Source: Streptomyces olivaceus
GTDB taxonomy: Bacteria > Actinomycetota > Actinomycetes > Streptomycetales > Streptomycetaceae
Reading direction: 5' to 3'
DNA length: 14,667 nucleotides
Assembly (NCBI RefSeq): GCF_000721235.1
Contig: NZ_JOFH01000066.1
Location: forward strand, 1-14,667
The notes below the pieces were generated by a model, which saw nothing but the letters and a program-made list of their open reading frames with translations, did not search any database and was not told the DNA's origin. Both the position numbers and the translations under genes were made by a program. Within the stretch, counting starts at the first letter, position 1. Each line of letters begins with the position of its first letter. Shown here piece by piece: positions 1 to 6,155 of the stretch.

Positions 1-2
1 TC

Positions 3-368
3 CACGACGCCCCGCACCGCATGCGCCTGATGCAGGAGAACATGCCGGCCATGGTCATGGGCGCCCGCGCCTTCGTCAACGGCGTCGACCAGGGCAAGCA
101 CGCCGTGCTGTGCCGTGCGCTGCTGCACCACGGTGGTGACCCGCCGGGCCGGAATCCACGACCTGGGGGGTCGGCATTGGATTTCGGCCACGGCTGGAAG
201 AGAGGCGTTGCCTTACCGGCACGGCAGATGCCCGAATGCGGTTTCCGCCAGTCTGCTTCCCGCCCGGATTGCATAATCCAACAGGCATGTGCCGCAGCGG
301 TGGAAGGAGGCCGACAGTACTGGTCAACGCGGTCTTGCCGGGCTGGCCGTCTGCGCCGCGGGGCGTGA
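3..368 (+). CDS. 3' part of an unrecognised gene (5' end outside window)
   Basis: The frame is open from the window edge to a TGA at 366-368. Up to about base 140 nearly every third codon position is G or C, and the protein reads smoothly (for example LMQENMPAMVMGARAFVNG), so that part looks genuinely coding. After about base 140 the codon bias collapses and the residues look random (Arg-, Gly- and Cys-rich), as if the true C-terminus were replaced by unrelated DNA or lost through a frameshift. I do not recognise the family. It probably marks the left edge of the cluster or an old rearrangement point. The first in-frame ATG is at 21, but the frame is open upstream of it, so the gene most likely begins outside the window. 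Confidence 0.4.
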   Translation, partial: HDAPHRMRLMQENMPAMVMGARAFVNGVDQGKHAVLCRALLHHGGDPPGRNPRPGGSALDFGHGWKRGVALPARQMPECGFRQSASRPDCIIQQACAAAVEGGRQYWSTRSCRAGRLRRGA

Positions 369-515
369 CACTCGGCGAATCCCGGTTGGAAATTTACATG
401 ATTCCTAAAACACCCATGGCGGGCCAAAACAGATCACCGGTCGAGAATATGGTGCCGCGGGGGTGTGTGTCTGGACGCCCGGTTGCTGGGCACGGTTCCC
501 GCCAGGCCGTCCAGG

Positions 516-549
516 TGTCGTTGACACGGCTGGGAGGGTCGCGGACACT
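516..549 (+). promoter_or_regulatory. Possible promoter, TTGACA with weak -10
   Basis: TTGACA at 521-526 is followed after 17 bp by GACACT at 544-549, which keeps the A at -10 position 2 and the T at position 6. The -35 box sits inside a small inverted repeat, GTGTC-GTT-GACAC (516-528). The string GTCGTTGACACG is shared with the stronger promoter at 5851, but no palindrome lies 28 bp upstream as it does there. No clear gene starts just downstream. Confidence 0.25.
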
Positions 550-1007
550 CGCAGTCAGTTGGATCTATTCCGGTATCCCATCGAATTCAGGAGAGGAACT
601 CGGGCCATCTGAGGTGACGTCGGTATTCACGCTGCCCGCGCCTTGAGTATCGTTCCGCCTCACGGTGCTCGTCTCATTGATTGCCGGATGAGCCACTCGC
701 GCGGCTGGAGAAGAAAAGCGATGAATGCAGACATTGCATGTCCACCGGATCGATTCCGGCCGCATCGTCGATCGCACGGCGTGACCGCACTACCGTAGGC
801 GCAACATCTCGATAGGAGTAGCCCCCACAATGCTCCCCACGCACGACAGTTCCGCTCTGTCATCCGCTCCGAGGTCGAGCGCCGCGCGCAGGTCCACCAC
901 GAGAACGAAATTCAGGACCCGGTCGGCCTTCCGCCGGCCCGCCTGATGCCGTGACCGGATGAGGGTCGCGGCGAGGAAGGCAGCCGAGCGCCCGTTGTGG
1001 CGGGTGA

Positions 1008-1238
1008 CCGCGCCGGCCGCTGCTCGCGCTTGCCGGAGGAGCCTCCGACGATGGTGCGCTGGTCGTAGCCGCCGCGGTCGAGGGCCTGCGGTCCGTCGGC
1101 GCGACCGCCGGGTTGCTCGCGGGGGCTTTCCCGTCGGACACTGTGCCGCTCCAGGCGACCGTCGGGGCCGGCGCGTGTTCCCGCTGCGGACCGCTTCCGG
1201 CGTGGCCCGGGGTGACCGGCCGGGAAGCGGAACCATGA
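1008..1238 (+). pseudogene. Coding-like fragment without a start, possible gene remnant
   Basis: This frame is open between a TGA at 1005-1007 and a TGA at 1236-1238 and has strongly G/C-biased third positions in its middle part. The reading is LALAGGASDDGALVVAAAVEG followed by a Cys-x-x-Cys (ACSRCG). There is no ATG or GTG in a sensible position and no ribosome site, and the overlapping frames look no better. It may be a remnant of a decayed gene. I cannot name a family, and chance in GC-rich DNA is possible. Confidence 0.2.
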
Positions 1239-1530
1239 CCGCCACTTCGCGAACCTCGGCTGCGTGACCGCCCCGGTCCCCGGTGGGGACGTCAGGGGAA
1301 GGTGTCGCCCGCTCGGGCGGGACGTGCCACGACGTCCACGTGTGGTGGTCGCACGCGTCCCGGCCGACTCACCTGTCCGTGATCACGGCGCCGACCTCCG
1401 CTTCGGGGGCCGGCCGGCAATGAGCGCCCGATCCTCACCCACCGGGCGTCGCTCGACGACATGCATCAACCAACGATCGGATCACTCGAAGCACACGGCC
1501 CAGCCGGGCTGTACGAAACGGACGGGTGCC

Positions 1531-1812
1531 ATGAATTTTGATCAGGACGGCTGCAAAGTGGCACAGCAGGTTGACTGGGTGCCCAGCTCGATCCAAGTCA
1601 GGATCCTGGAGGGTGTTGCGGCAGGCTTCTCCAGTGGGAGGCTTTCCAGGGAGCTGTATCTCAGCTCGAAGACCATCGACTACCACGTCCGCGTCATGTC
1701 CGACAAGCTTCAGGCGCCGAATCGCGTCGCGCTGGTTTCGCGGGCCTTCGTTCTCCAGATCCTGCGAACGGACGTGTGGCCGCCGCGTACCGCCCGCGAA
1801 ACCGTGGATTAG
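1531..1812 (+). CDS. Small stand-alone LuxR-type HTH regulator
   Basis: A 93-residue protein consisting almost entirely of a LuxR/GerE-type helix-turn-helix at residues about 21-78. The segment ILEGVAAGFSSGRLSRELYL forms the first helices, SSKTIDYHVRVMSDKL is the recognition part, and NRVALVSRA closes the fold. There is no receiver, PAS or ATPase domain, so it is a stripped-down regulator. The ATG at 1531 is preceded by only a weak purine stretch (GGACGGG, 1520-1526). The frame is open further upstream (to 1264), but that part is Arg/Pro-rich with poor bias, so I favour the ATG. The gene ends 34 bp before the palindrome that precedes the bezA promoter, and it is the only regulator in the window. 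It is therefore the natural candidate to bind the twin palindromes at 1847 and 5809 (inference). Confidence 0.8.
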   Translation: MNFDQDGCKVAQQVDWVPSSIQVRILEGVAAGFSSGRLSRELYLSSKTIDYHVRVMSDKLQAPNRVALVSRAFVLQILRTDVWPPRTARETVD

Positions 1813-1846
1813 TCCCGGAGCTGGTCCGCGGCCCGAGCGCCGTGGA

Positions 1847-1866
1847 TTTGGGGTTTCTCCTAAACC
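1847..1866 (+). promoter_or_regulatory. Palindromic operator, copy 1
   Basis: The block begins TTTGGGG and ends CCTAAACC. It contains the inverted repeat GGTTT-ctcct-AAACC centred at 1859, and an alternative reading TTTGGG-N6-CCTAAA with one mismatch between arms. The second reading resembles the TRGG half-sites of GerE/LuxR-type proteins. It lies 28 bp (TAAA to TTGACA) upstream of the -35 box, about -65 from the inferred transcription start, which fits an activator site. Copy 2 at 5809 differs by one base over the first 20 bases. Confidence 0.7.
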
Positions 1867-1888
1867 GGAGGAAGCGCACGCCGCAGCG

Positions 1889-1917
1889 TTGACACGACCA
1901 GGGCCGCCCTCCAGGAT
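1889..1917 (+). promoter_or_regulatory. Promoter of the bezA transcript
   Basis: TTGACA (1889-1894), a 17-bp spacer, then CAGGAT (1912-1917). This is the classical housekeeping-sigma pattern of Streptomyces, and the inferred start is near 1924. Together with the operator it forms a 71-bp unit (1847-1917) that aligns without gaps to 5809-5879 with 57 of 71 bases identical. Confidence 0.75.
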
Positions 1918-2184
1918 TGAAATCCAATGGGTGTCACTCGATTTCGATGCCACTCATAATTCCGGGTCATGAGAGCGGCTTCATGGGTCGCCTGTTGTCT
2001 CAGTGTCGGGTGGCTCTCGCGCACGCGAAAGGTGTCGGCGCAGTTTATGAAACCGGAAACCGGTCCGGTGCTCCCTGCCGATCCGGTTGTCTTCGCCGAA
2101 ACAGGGCGAGCGCAACGCCCGATACAGGCCGTCCGTCAGCCCTCGAAGCGAACCGTTCGTCAATGCCGTCAGAATCCGAGCTCT
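1918..2184 (+). other. Long 5' leader of bezA
   Basis: About 270 nt separate the inferred start (~1924) from the bezA start codon. No substantial ORF with good codon bias is present. An ATG at 1927, right at the inferred start, opens a 10-codon ORF (MGVTRFRCHS, stop 1957-1959) that could be a leaderless upstream peptide or chance. Short GGAAACCGGTCCGG-type inverted elements occur near 2050-2075. The bezE leader has almost the same length (about 270 nt) but no obvious sequence similarity. Confidence 0.4.
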
Positions 2185-2189
2185 GGAGG
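2185..2189 (+). promoter_or_regulatory. Ribosome binding site that fixes the GTG start of bezA
   Basis: GGAGG lies 8 nt before the GTG at 2198. With this start, the Glu and Trp expected at positions 170 and 210 of BezA fall exactly at those numbers, which supports the choice. Confidence 0.8.
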
Positions 2190-2197
2190 AGTGACCC

Positions 2198-3109
2198 GTG
2201 TCGAATCTGGATCAGCTTTCAAGTTCACCTCAAACAGTGCCGGACCCTCAGGACGAGGTGAGGCTGGTAGGCCAGTACTACGATGACAAAACGGCCAGGC
2301 TCGTCCGCAAATACGGTCCCGGGCCGAGGATTCACTACCATGTGGGTCACTACGCCTCCACCGAGCCGCCGCTGCGTGCCGACAATGCGGCACCGGATGC
2401 CATTCGCGGCAGCATACGGCGCCACCAAGAGGACCTGCTGCGGTACGCGGCGAAGATCTGGGACGCCGAACAGCGGTTGTCGGGCCGGGTTCTGGACGTC
2501 GGCTGCGGTCTGGGCGGGGGCTCGCTCTTCTGGGCACAGGAATACGGTGCCGACGTCACGGCGGTCACCAACGCGCCGGAACACGCGCCGGTGGTCGAGG
2601 GCTTCGCGCGGGAATGCGGTGTGGACGGAAGGGTCCGGGCGCTGGTCAGCGACGCGAAGCAACTGCCCTTGGACGACCGACCCTATGACGCGGCGGTAGC
2701 GATTGAGAGCAGTGGATACTTCGACCGTCCTCGGTGGTTCGAGCGGCTGGCACGTGTGCTTCGTCCGGGCGCGAGTGTGTGCGTCGAGGAAGTATTCATC
2801 ACACGTCCCCATGGGGCAGATGTGTGGGCCGAATACTTCTACACGAAACCAGCCACGGTGCTCGACTATGTGAAGGCCGCGGAGGCCGCCGGCTTCGAAT
2901 TGGCCGACGACGTCGACGCCACGTCGGAAACCGCGCCGTTCTGGGAGGAGAGTGCCGCCTGGACCAAGGCGATGCTGGAAACCGACGGAAGTCTCTCTCC
3001 GGCGGATCGCAGGCAGTTGCGGATATCTCTGCTGGCGAACCAGGCGCTCGGTGCGGAATGGCAGGCCGGGGGCGTGCGGCTGGGCTTCCTGCGCTTCGAG
3101 CTGAAGTAA
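2198..3109 (+). CDS. bezA: Geranyl diphosphate C6-methyltransferase
   Basis: A 303-residue SAM-dependent methyltransferase. Residues 98-107 (VLDVGCGLGG) are SAM motif I, and D164-E170 (DAAVAIE) carries the active-site acid. The N-terminal aromatic/His segment (RIHYHVGHY, 44-52) and the C-terminal APFWEESAAW (246-255) resemble the matching segments of the 2-methylisoborneol pathway GPP C2-methyltransferase. From published BezA work as I remember it, Glu170 is the catalytic base that removes the proton after C6 methylation and Trp210 limits the substrate to GPP; here residue 170 is Glu and residue 210 is Trp. The product would be 6-methylgeranyl diphosphate, giving the tetrasubstituted alkene of benzastatins. 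It is the first gene of the transcript from the promoter at 1889. Its first codons are richer in A/T third positions than those of its neighbours. Confidence 0.9.
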   Translation: MSNLDQLSSSPQTVPDPQDEVRLVGQYYDDKTARLVRKYGPGPRIHYHVGHYASTEPPLRADNAAPDAIRGSIRRHQEDLLRYAAKIWDAEQRLSGRVLDVGCGLGGGSLFWAQEYGADVTAVTNAPEHAPVVEGFARECGVDGRVRALVSDAKQLPLDDRPYDAAVAIESSGYFDRPRWFERLARVLRPGASVCVEEVFITRPHGADVWAEYFYTKPATVLDYVKAAEAAGFELADDVDATSETAPFWEESAAWTKAMLETDGSLSPADRRQLRISLLANQALGAEWQAGGVRLGFLRFELK

Positions 3110-3124
3110 GGCAAGCAAGAAAAG

Positions 3125-3174
3125 GCGGACGCCGGGCTGGGGCTGCTCAGCCCGGCGCGCCGGGTTCCGTCCGC
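3125..3174 (+). terminator. Hairpin between bezA and the next methyltransferase gene
   Basis: GCCGGGCTG (3131-3139) pairs perfectly with CAGCCCGGC (3148-3156) around an 8-nt loop. Outside it GCGGAC (3125-3130) can pair with GTCCGC (3169-3174). There is no T-run. It could act as a partial terminator or as an mRNA-stabilising hairpin that sets relative expression of the two genes. Confidence 0.5.
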
Positions 3175-3268
3175 GCTCGGCTCCCGGCGCGACCACGCGC
3201 GGGCTCACCACCGCCAGGGACTACCGCCGCCGGCTCACCGTCCCCTTCACGACCATACGGAGTCCTTC

Positions 3269-4099
3269 ATGACGATCGAGCAGTCTCCCGCTCACAGCGA
3301 AGTCCTCAACGTGTACGACGGCTTCGGCCGGATCTACGGTTCCGCGTGGGGCCCCAACATCCACTACGGCTACTGGGAGAACGACGCCGACGACAGTTCC
3401 GTGGAGAAGGCCACGGACCGCCTGACCGATCTGATGATCTCAGGTCTTGCGGCGCGGCCCGGCCAACGGGTTCTGGACATCGGCTGCGGCATCGGCTACC
3501 CCGCACAGCGCCTCGTCCGCACCTGCGACGTGGACGTGGTGGGCATCACCATAAGCCGGATCCAGGTGTCGGACGCCACGAAGCTCGCGGCCGAGGCAGG
3601 GCTCGCCGACCGGGCGACGTTCCAGTACGGCGACGCGATGGACATGCCCTTCCCCGACGGCTCGTTCGACGCGGCCTGGGCCTTCGAGTCGATGTGGCAC
3701 ATGCCCGACCGCGGCCAGGTGCTCTCCGAGGCCGCCCGCGTCCTGCGCCCCGGCGGCCGCCTCGCCGTCGCCGACGTCATCCAGCGCGACCCCGTCACCC
3801 CCGAGGGACGCGAGGTCCTGGACCACGTCGTCGAGCACTACGGCGTGCGCTCCCTGGGCACGGTGGACGAGTACCGGACGGCACTGGCCGACAACGGGTT
3901 CGTCGACGTGCAGATCACCGACATCACCGACAACGTCATCCGCACCCTCGGCCTCATGGCCGACGCCGTGGAGACCGTCCGGGACGAGCTGGCCGAACTG
4001 GTGGGCGAGGAACAGGCCGCGTCACTCCTCGATTTCATGCGCAAGTTCGGGTCCGTCCCGGAGAGCGGCTACCTCTTCCTTACCGCGGTCCGCGGCTGA
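3269..4099 (+). CDS. SAM-dependent methyltransferase, candidate O-methyltransferase
   Basis: A 276-residue class I methyltransferase of the type seen in actinomycete small-molecule and sugar O-methyltransferases (UbiE/RebM-like). SAM motif I is VLDIGCGIGY (68-77). The acidic motif is in FQYGDAMDMPFPDGSFD (118-134), followed by AFESMWHM (138-145) and the post-motif VLRPGGRLAVADV (158-170). The N-terminal lid contains IHYGYW (31-36). The ATG at 3269 has GGAG 6 nt upstream. It follows bezA by 159 bp, with a hairpin between them, and is probably co-transcribed. Benzastatins and virantmycin carry a CH2-O-CH3 group, so O-methylation of the alcohol made by one of the P450s is its most likely job (inference). 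Methylation of a carboxylate or another oxygen is possible. Confidence 0.85.
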   Translation: MTIEQSPAHSEVLNVYDGFGRIYGSAWGPNIHYGYWENDADDSSVEKATDRLTDLMISGLAARPGQRVLDIGCGIGYPAQRLVRTCDVDVVGITISRIQVSDATKLAAEAGLADRATFQYGDAMDMPFPDGSFDAAWAFESMWHMPDRGQVLSEAARVLRPGGRLAVADVIQRDPVTPEGREVLDHVVEHYGVRSLGTVDEYRTALADNGFVDVQITDITDNVIRTLGLMADAVETVRDELAELVGEEQAASLLDFMRKFGSVPESGYLFLTAVRG

Positions 4100-4108
4100 C
4101 AGCGGAGC

Positions 4109-4151
4109 GCCGTCCCCGGGTCTCCCAAGTCAGGGGAGGCCCGGGGACGGC
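4109..4151. terminator. Strong hairpin terminator between convergent genes
   Basis: GCCGTCCCCGGG (4109-4120) pairs perfectly with CCCGGGGACGGC (4140-4151). The stem continues through a G-U pair and CTCCC/GGGAG to a 7-nt loop, giving about 18 paired positions. It starts 10 bp after the methyltransferase stop and lies between convergent genes, so it can serve both strands. It lacks a T-run, as many Streptomyces terminators do. Confidence 0.8.
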
Positions 4152-4249
4152 GGCTTCCTGATCGGACGAGCCTCTACGAACCGGTCCGCGGTCGACTTGC
4201 GGTCGGTACAAGCCGGTACAACGCGAGGACCGCCGACGGACCGCGAGTC

Positions 4250-5500
4250 TCACCCCTGCCGCACCCGGAGCTCGGTCAATGCCCGAAGCGGGAACACCGG
4301 CCGGTGCCGTGGCAGTGGCCCGGGCGCCAGGGTCAGCCCCGGCATCCTGGTGGCGAGCACTCGTATCGCGCTCTCCAGTTCCGCGCGGGCGAACCCGGCA
4401 CCGAGGCAGAAATGGATGCCGTGCCCGAACGCGAGGTGCGAGGCGGACCCGCTTCCCGGACTGAACGCGGCCGGGCACGCGGACGAGTGACCGCCCCGGC
4501 CGGCCGCTCCGTACAGCAGAAGCAGCCGGCTTCCCGCGGGCAGGTGGACGTCCCCGACCACGACGTCGTTCACCGCGGTCCGGTACATGCCCGCCAGCGG
4601 ACTGTCGAACCGCAGTCCCTCCTCGACGAGTTCCCGCACGCCTGTCGATCCGTCGACCACCCCGGCCCAGCCGCCGGGCGCCCGGAACTGCTGGAAGAAG
4701 ATGGTGCCCAGTGCCTCGGCACAGGTCATGTGCCCCGCGAAGATCAGTGTGGGGATCATGACGGAAGCCTCGTCGGCGGTGAGCGTGCGGCCGCCCTTGC
4801 CCTCGTGGAGCAGTTCACTGATCAGGTCGTCCTGCGGCGAGGTGAGCCGTTCCTGCACGAGTGACCGGGCGAAGGCACCGAACTCCATCAGCCCGTGGGC
4901 GAACTCACGCAACCGATCGAGATCGGTGTGGCCCCGCACCATCATGAGTTCGATGCGCTGTTCGGACCACGTGCGGCAGCGTTCGAGGTACTCGTTCGGG
5001 ATGCCCAGGCGTCGGCCGATCACCTCGAGGGAGTACGGAACGGCGAACTCCGTGATGAAGTCGAACTCCTCCGCGTCCGCGATCCGCTCGACGAGATCGG
5101 TGGCGATCGCCTGCATCGCGGGTTCGAACGCTCTGACCCTGGCCGGCGTGAACCCGACGTTGAGCACTTCCCTGATCCTGGTGTGCTCGGGAGGGTCGAG
5201 CGAGCCGACGGCGAGCGCGTCGGCACCGCGCCACGTGCGCAGCATCCGGCTCACGTCCTCGGGCAGCGCGACCGCGGGCCGGGGATTGTGGTCCCGGGCC
5301 GAGAAGTTCCGGTCGTCGCGCAGCACGGCGATCATGTCGTCGCGCCGGGTGACGCACCACGCGCCGAGCAAAGGGGCGAAGAACACCGGTTCCGTCTCTC
5401 CGACGGCGGCCAGGAACGCGTACGGATCGTCGCGATGCGCGCCATACGGATCGAACGACCTGTCCTCGTGCAATTGCGTGGAATCCACAGACATGGCCAT
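4250..5500 (-). CDS. Cytochrome P450, candidate side-chain hydroxylase
   Basis: A 416-residue bacterial class I P450 (CYP105/107-like length). Visible are the C-helix DPPEHTRIR (102-110), I-helix AGHMT (255-259), K-helix ExxR E294-R297 (EGLR), and the heme loop FGHGIHFCLG with Cys365 as iron ligand. Two oddities: the acid usually before the I-helix threonine is Met258, and the normally conserved ANRD-PDPxxF meander segment reads AAGRGGHSSACPAAFSPG at unchanged length. The start is uncertain by two codons: ATG at 5500 lies 4 nt after AGAGG, while ATG at 5494 lies 10 nt after it; a TTG at 5512 is less likely. It is transcribed against its neighbours and has no ferredoxin gene nearby. Its likely job is to hydroxylate the prenyl methyl group that is later O-methylated (inference). 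Confidence 0.85.
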   Translation of the reverse strand: MAMSVDSTQLHEDRSFDPYGAHRDDPYAFLAAVGETEPVFFAPLLGAWCVTRRDDMIAVLRDDRNFSARDHNPRPAVALPEDVSRMLRTWRGADALAVGSLDPPEHTRIREVLNVGFTPARVRAFEPAMQAIATDLVERIADAEEFDFITEFAVPYSLEVIGRRLGIPNEYLERCRTWSEQRIELMMVRGHTDLDRLREFAHGLMEFGAFARSLVQERLTSPQDDLISELLHEGKGGRTLTADEASVMIPTLIFAGHMTCAEALGTIFFQQFRAPGGWAGVVDGSTGVRELVEEGLRFDSPLAGMYRTAVNDVVVGDVHLPAGSRLLLLYGAAGRGGHSSACPAAFSPGSGSASHLAFGHGIHFCLGAGFARAELESAIRVLATRMPGLTLAPGPLPRHRPVFPLRALTELRVRQG

Positions 5501-5702
5501 TCCGCCTCTCAAGCTATCTGTGCGCCGACACCGGCAGTGAGCAGTGGCATGGTGCGGTGTTACTCGGCCCCGATGTGCCGAGGAAAGACCCGCCGAGCAC
5601 GTCCGACCCGCGTGCGTCCGCTCCCCTGGTGAGGCGTGGTGCGGAGAGAAGGCACACTCACTCCGGTCGCAGGAAACCGGGTATTTCCCGGGAAGGCGTG
5701 TG

Positions 5703-5717
5703 CGGCGTCGGACGCCG
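5703..5717. repeat. 15-bp palindrome CGGCGTC-G-GACGCCG
   Basis: Perfect 7-1-7 inverted repeat with central sequence TCGGA. It lies 8 bp before a larger palindrome with the same centre and odd-length geometry. Possible operator or part of a paired site. GC-rich DNA gives short palindromes by chance, so this one alone is weak. Confidence 0.4.
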
Positions 5718-5725
5718 GCTCAACA

Positions 5726-5744
5726 GCCGTACTCGGAGTACGGC
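5726..5744. promoter_or_regulatory. 19-bp perfect palindrome, candidate operator
   Basis: GCCGTACTC-G-GAGTACGGC is a perfect 9-1-9 inverted repeat. It lies about 225 bp upstream of the minus-strand P450 and 65 bp upstream of the second twin operator, a good place to control the P450 or both directions. The protein that would bind is unknown; it differs from the twin operators, so a second regulator outside the window is likely. Confidence 0.55.
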
Positions 5745-5808
5745 CTACGGTGCAACCTGGCGGCCACCAATCCGAAGAGTAGTCCAAATCCTGGCCCGTG
5801 TCGGATCC

Positions 5809-5829
5809 TTTGGGGTTTTTCCTAAACCC
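5809..5829 (+). promoter_or_regulatory. Palindromic operator, copy 2
   Basis: Here the inverted repeat is longer than in copy 1: GGGTTT-ttcct-AAACCC, perfect 6-5-6. The flanking TTTGG...CCTAAA arrangement is also kept. TAAA to the -35 TTGACA is 28 bp, identical to copy 1, so the sites sit on the same face of the helix relative to RNA polymerase. Confidence 0.7.
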
Positions 5830-5850
5830 GGAGACGCCTGCGCCGCGTCG

Positions 5851-5879
5851 TTGACACGCCCAGGAGCGCCCACCAGGAT
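5851..5879 (+). promoter_or_regulatory. Promoter of the bezE-F-G transcript
   Basis: TTGACA (5851-5856), 17-bp spacer, CAGGAT (5874-5879); inferred start near 5886. Both boxes and the spacer length are identical to the bezA promoter. It probably drives bezE and the genes behind it, at least to the N-acetyltransferase and perhaps to pabC. Confidence 0.75.
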
Positions 5880-6144
5880 GGCAGTATCGACGACAACGGA
5901 AATGCTGGCGGGCGGCGCCGAGTTCAGTGTGCGGCGGCAGTCGGGAGGTCACCGCACGGCGAAGCGGTGCCGGGGTCGGGGAGATAGGCAGGAAACATAT
6001 CCGGCGCAGCAATTCCCAGTGTTTCCAGTGGTTTCAGTGACGCAATGCGTGAATCCGGTGCCGCTGCTCCCGGCCAGTAAAAGAAAGGCAGCTCCCGTAC
6101 GTCGCGACCGACTTCGACGCGGTGGTCCGAACCTCGATTCCGGC
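5880..6144 (+). other. Long 5' leader of bezE
   Basis: About 270 nt between the inferred start and the bezE GTG, close in length to the bezA leader. One frame stays open from an ATG at 5902 and ends at a TGA overlapping the bezE start (6157-6159), which would give about 85 residues. Its composition is Arg/Gly-rich with poor codon bias, so I do not call it a gene. No riboswitch class is recognisable. Confidence 0.35.
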
Positions 6145-6155
6145 GGAGGCCGTCA

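Larger units (their letters stand above)
369..1530. other. Long stretch without a convincing gene; degraded coding fragments
   Basis: About 1.16 kb with no full-length gene I can support. It holds a promoter-like TTGACA at 521-526, two short ORFs with purine-rich sites ahead of them (721-798, 25 codons, after GGAGAAG; 830-946, 38 codons, after AGGAG), and two coding-like fragments without starts. One is on the plus strand at 1008-1238, giving a hydrophobic, alanine-rich reading (LVVAAAVEGLRSVGATAG). The other is on the minus strand at about 790-945 (VLNFVLVVDLRAALDLGAD). All are short and frame-broken. The simplest reading is decayed flanking DNA plus the upstream region of the LuxR-type gene. 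Confidence 0.45.
5501..5808. other. Intergenic region between divergently transcribed P450 genes
   Basis: About 300 bp upstream of the minus-strand P450. I find no gene and no strong -35/-10 pair on the minus strand; TTGCAC with TACGGC 18 bp further on (minus strand, roughly 5757 to 5728) is only a weak candidate, and the larger palindrome would overlap its -10. The region holds two perfect palindromes (listed separately) and TTCCCGGGAA near 5690. Confidence 0.4.

Noticed and set aside
390..415. Possible third copy of the operator (CCTAAA at 404-409)
   Set aside because: Only the right half matches; the G-run and left arm are absent and no -35 box lies 28 bp downstream.
790..960. Minus-strand fragment reminiscent of DUF222/13E12 HNH proteins
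   Set aside because: The resemblance is limited to a short VDLRAALDLGAD-like stretch; there is no HNH part and frames break on both sides.
2734..4161. 475-codon plus-strand ORF across both methyltransferase genes
   Set aside because: Out-of-frame shadow of two well-supported genes; Arg/Pro/Gly-rich, typical of high-GC alternative frames.
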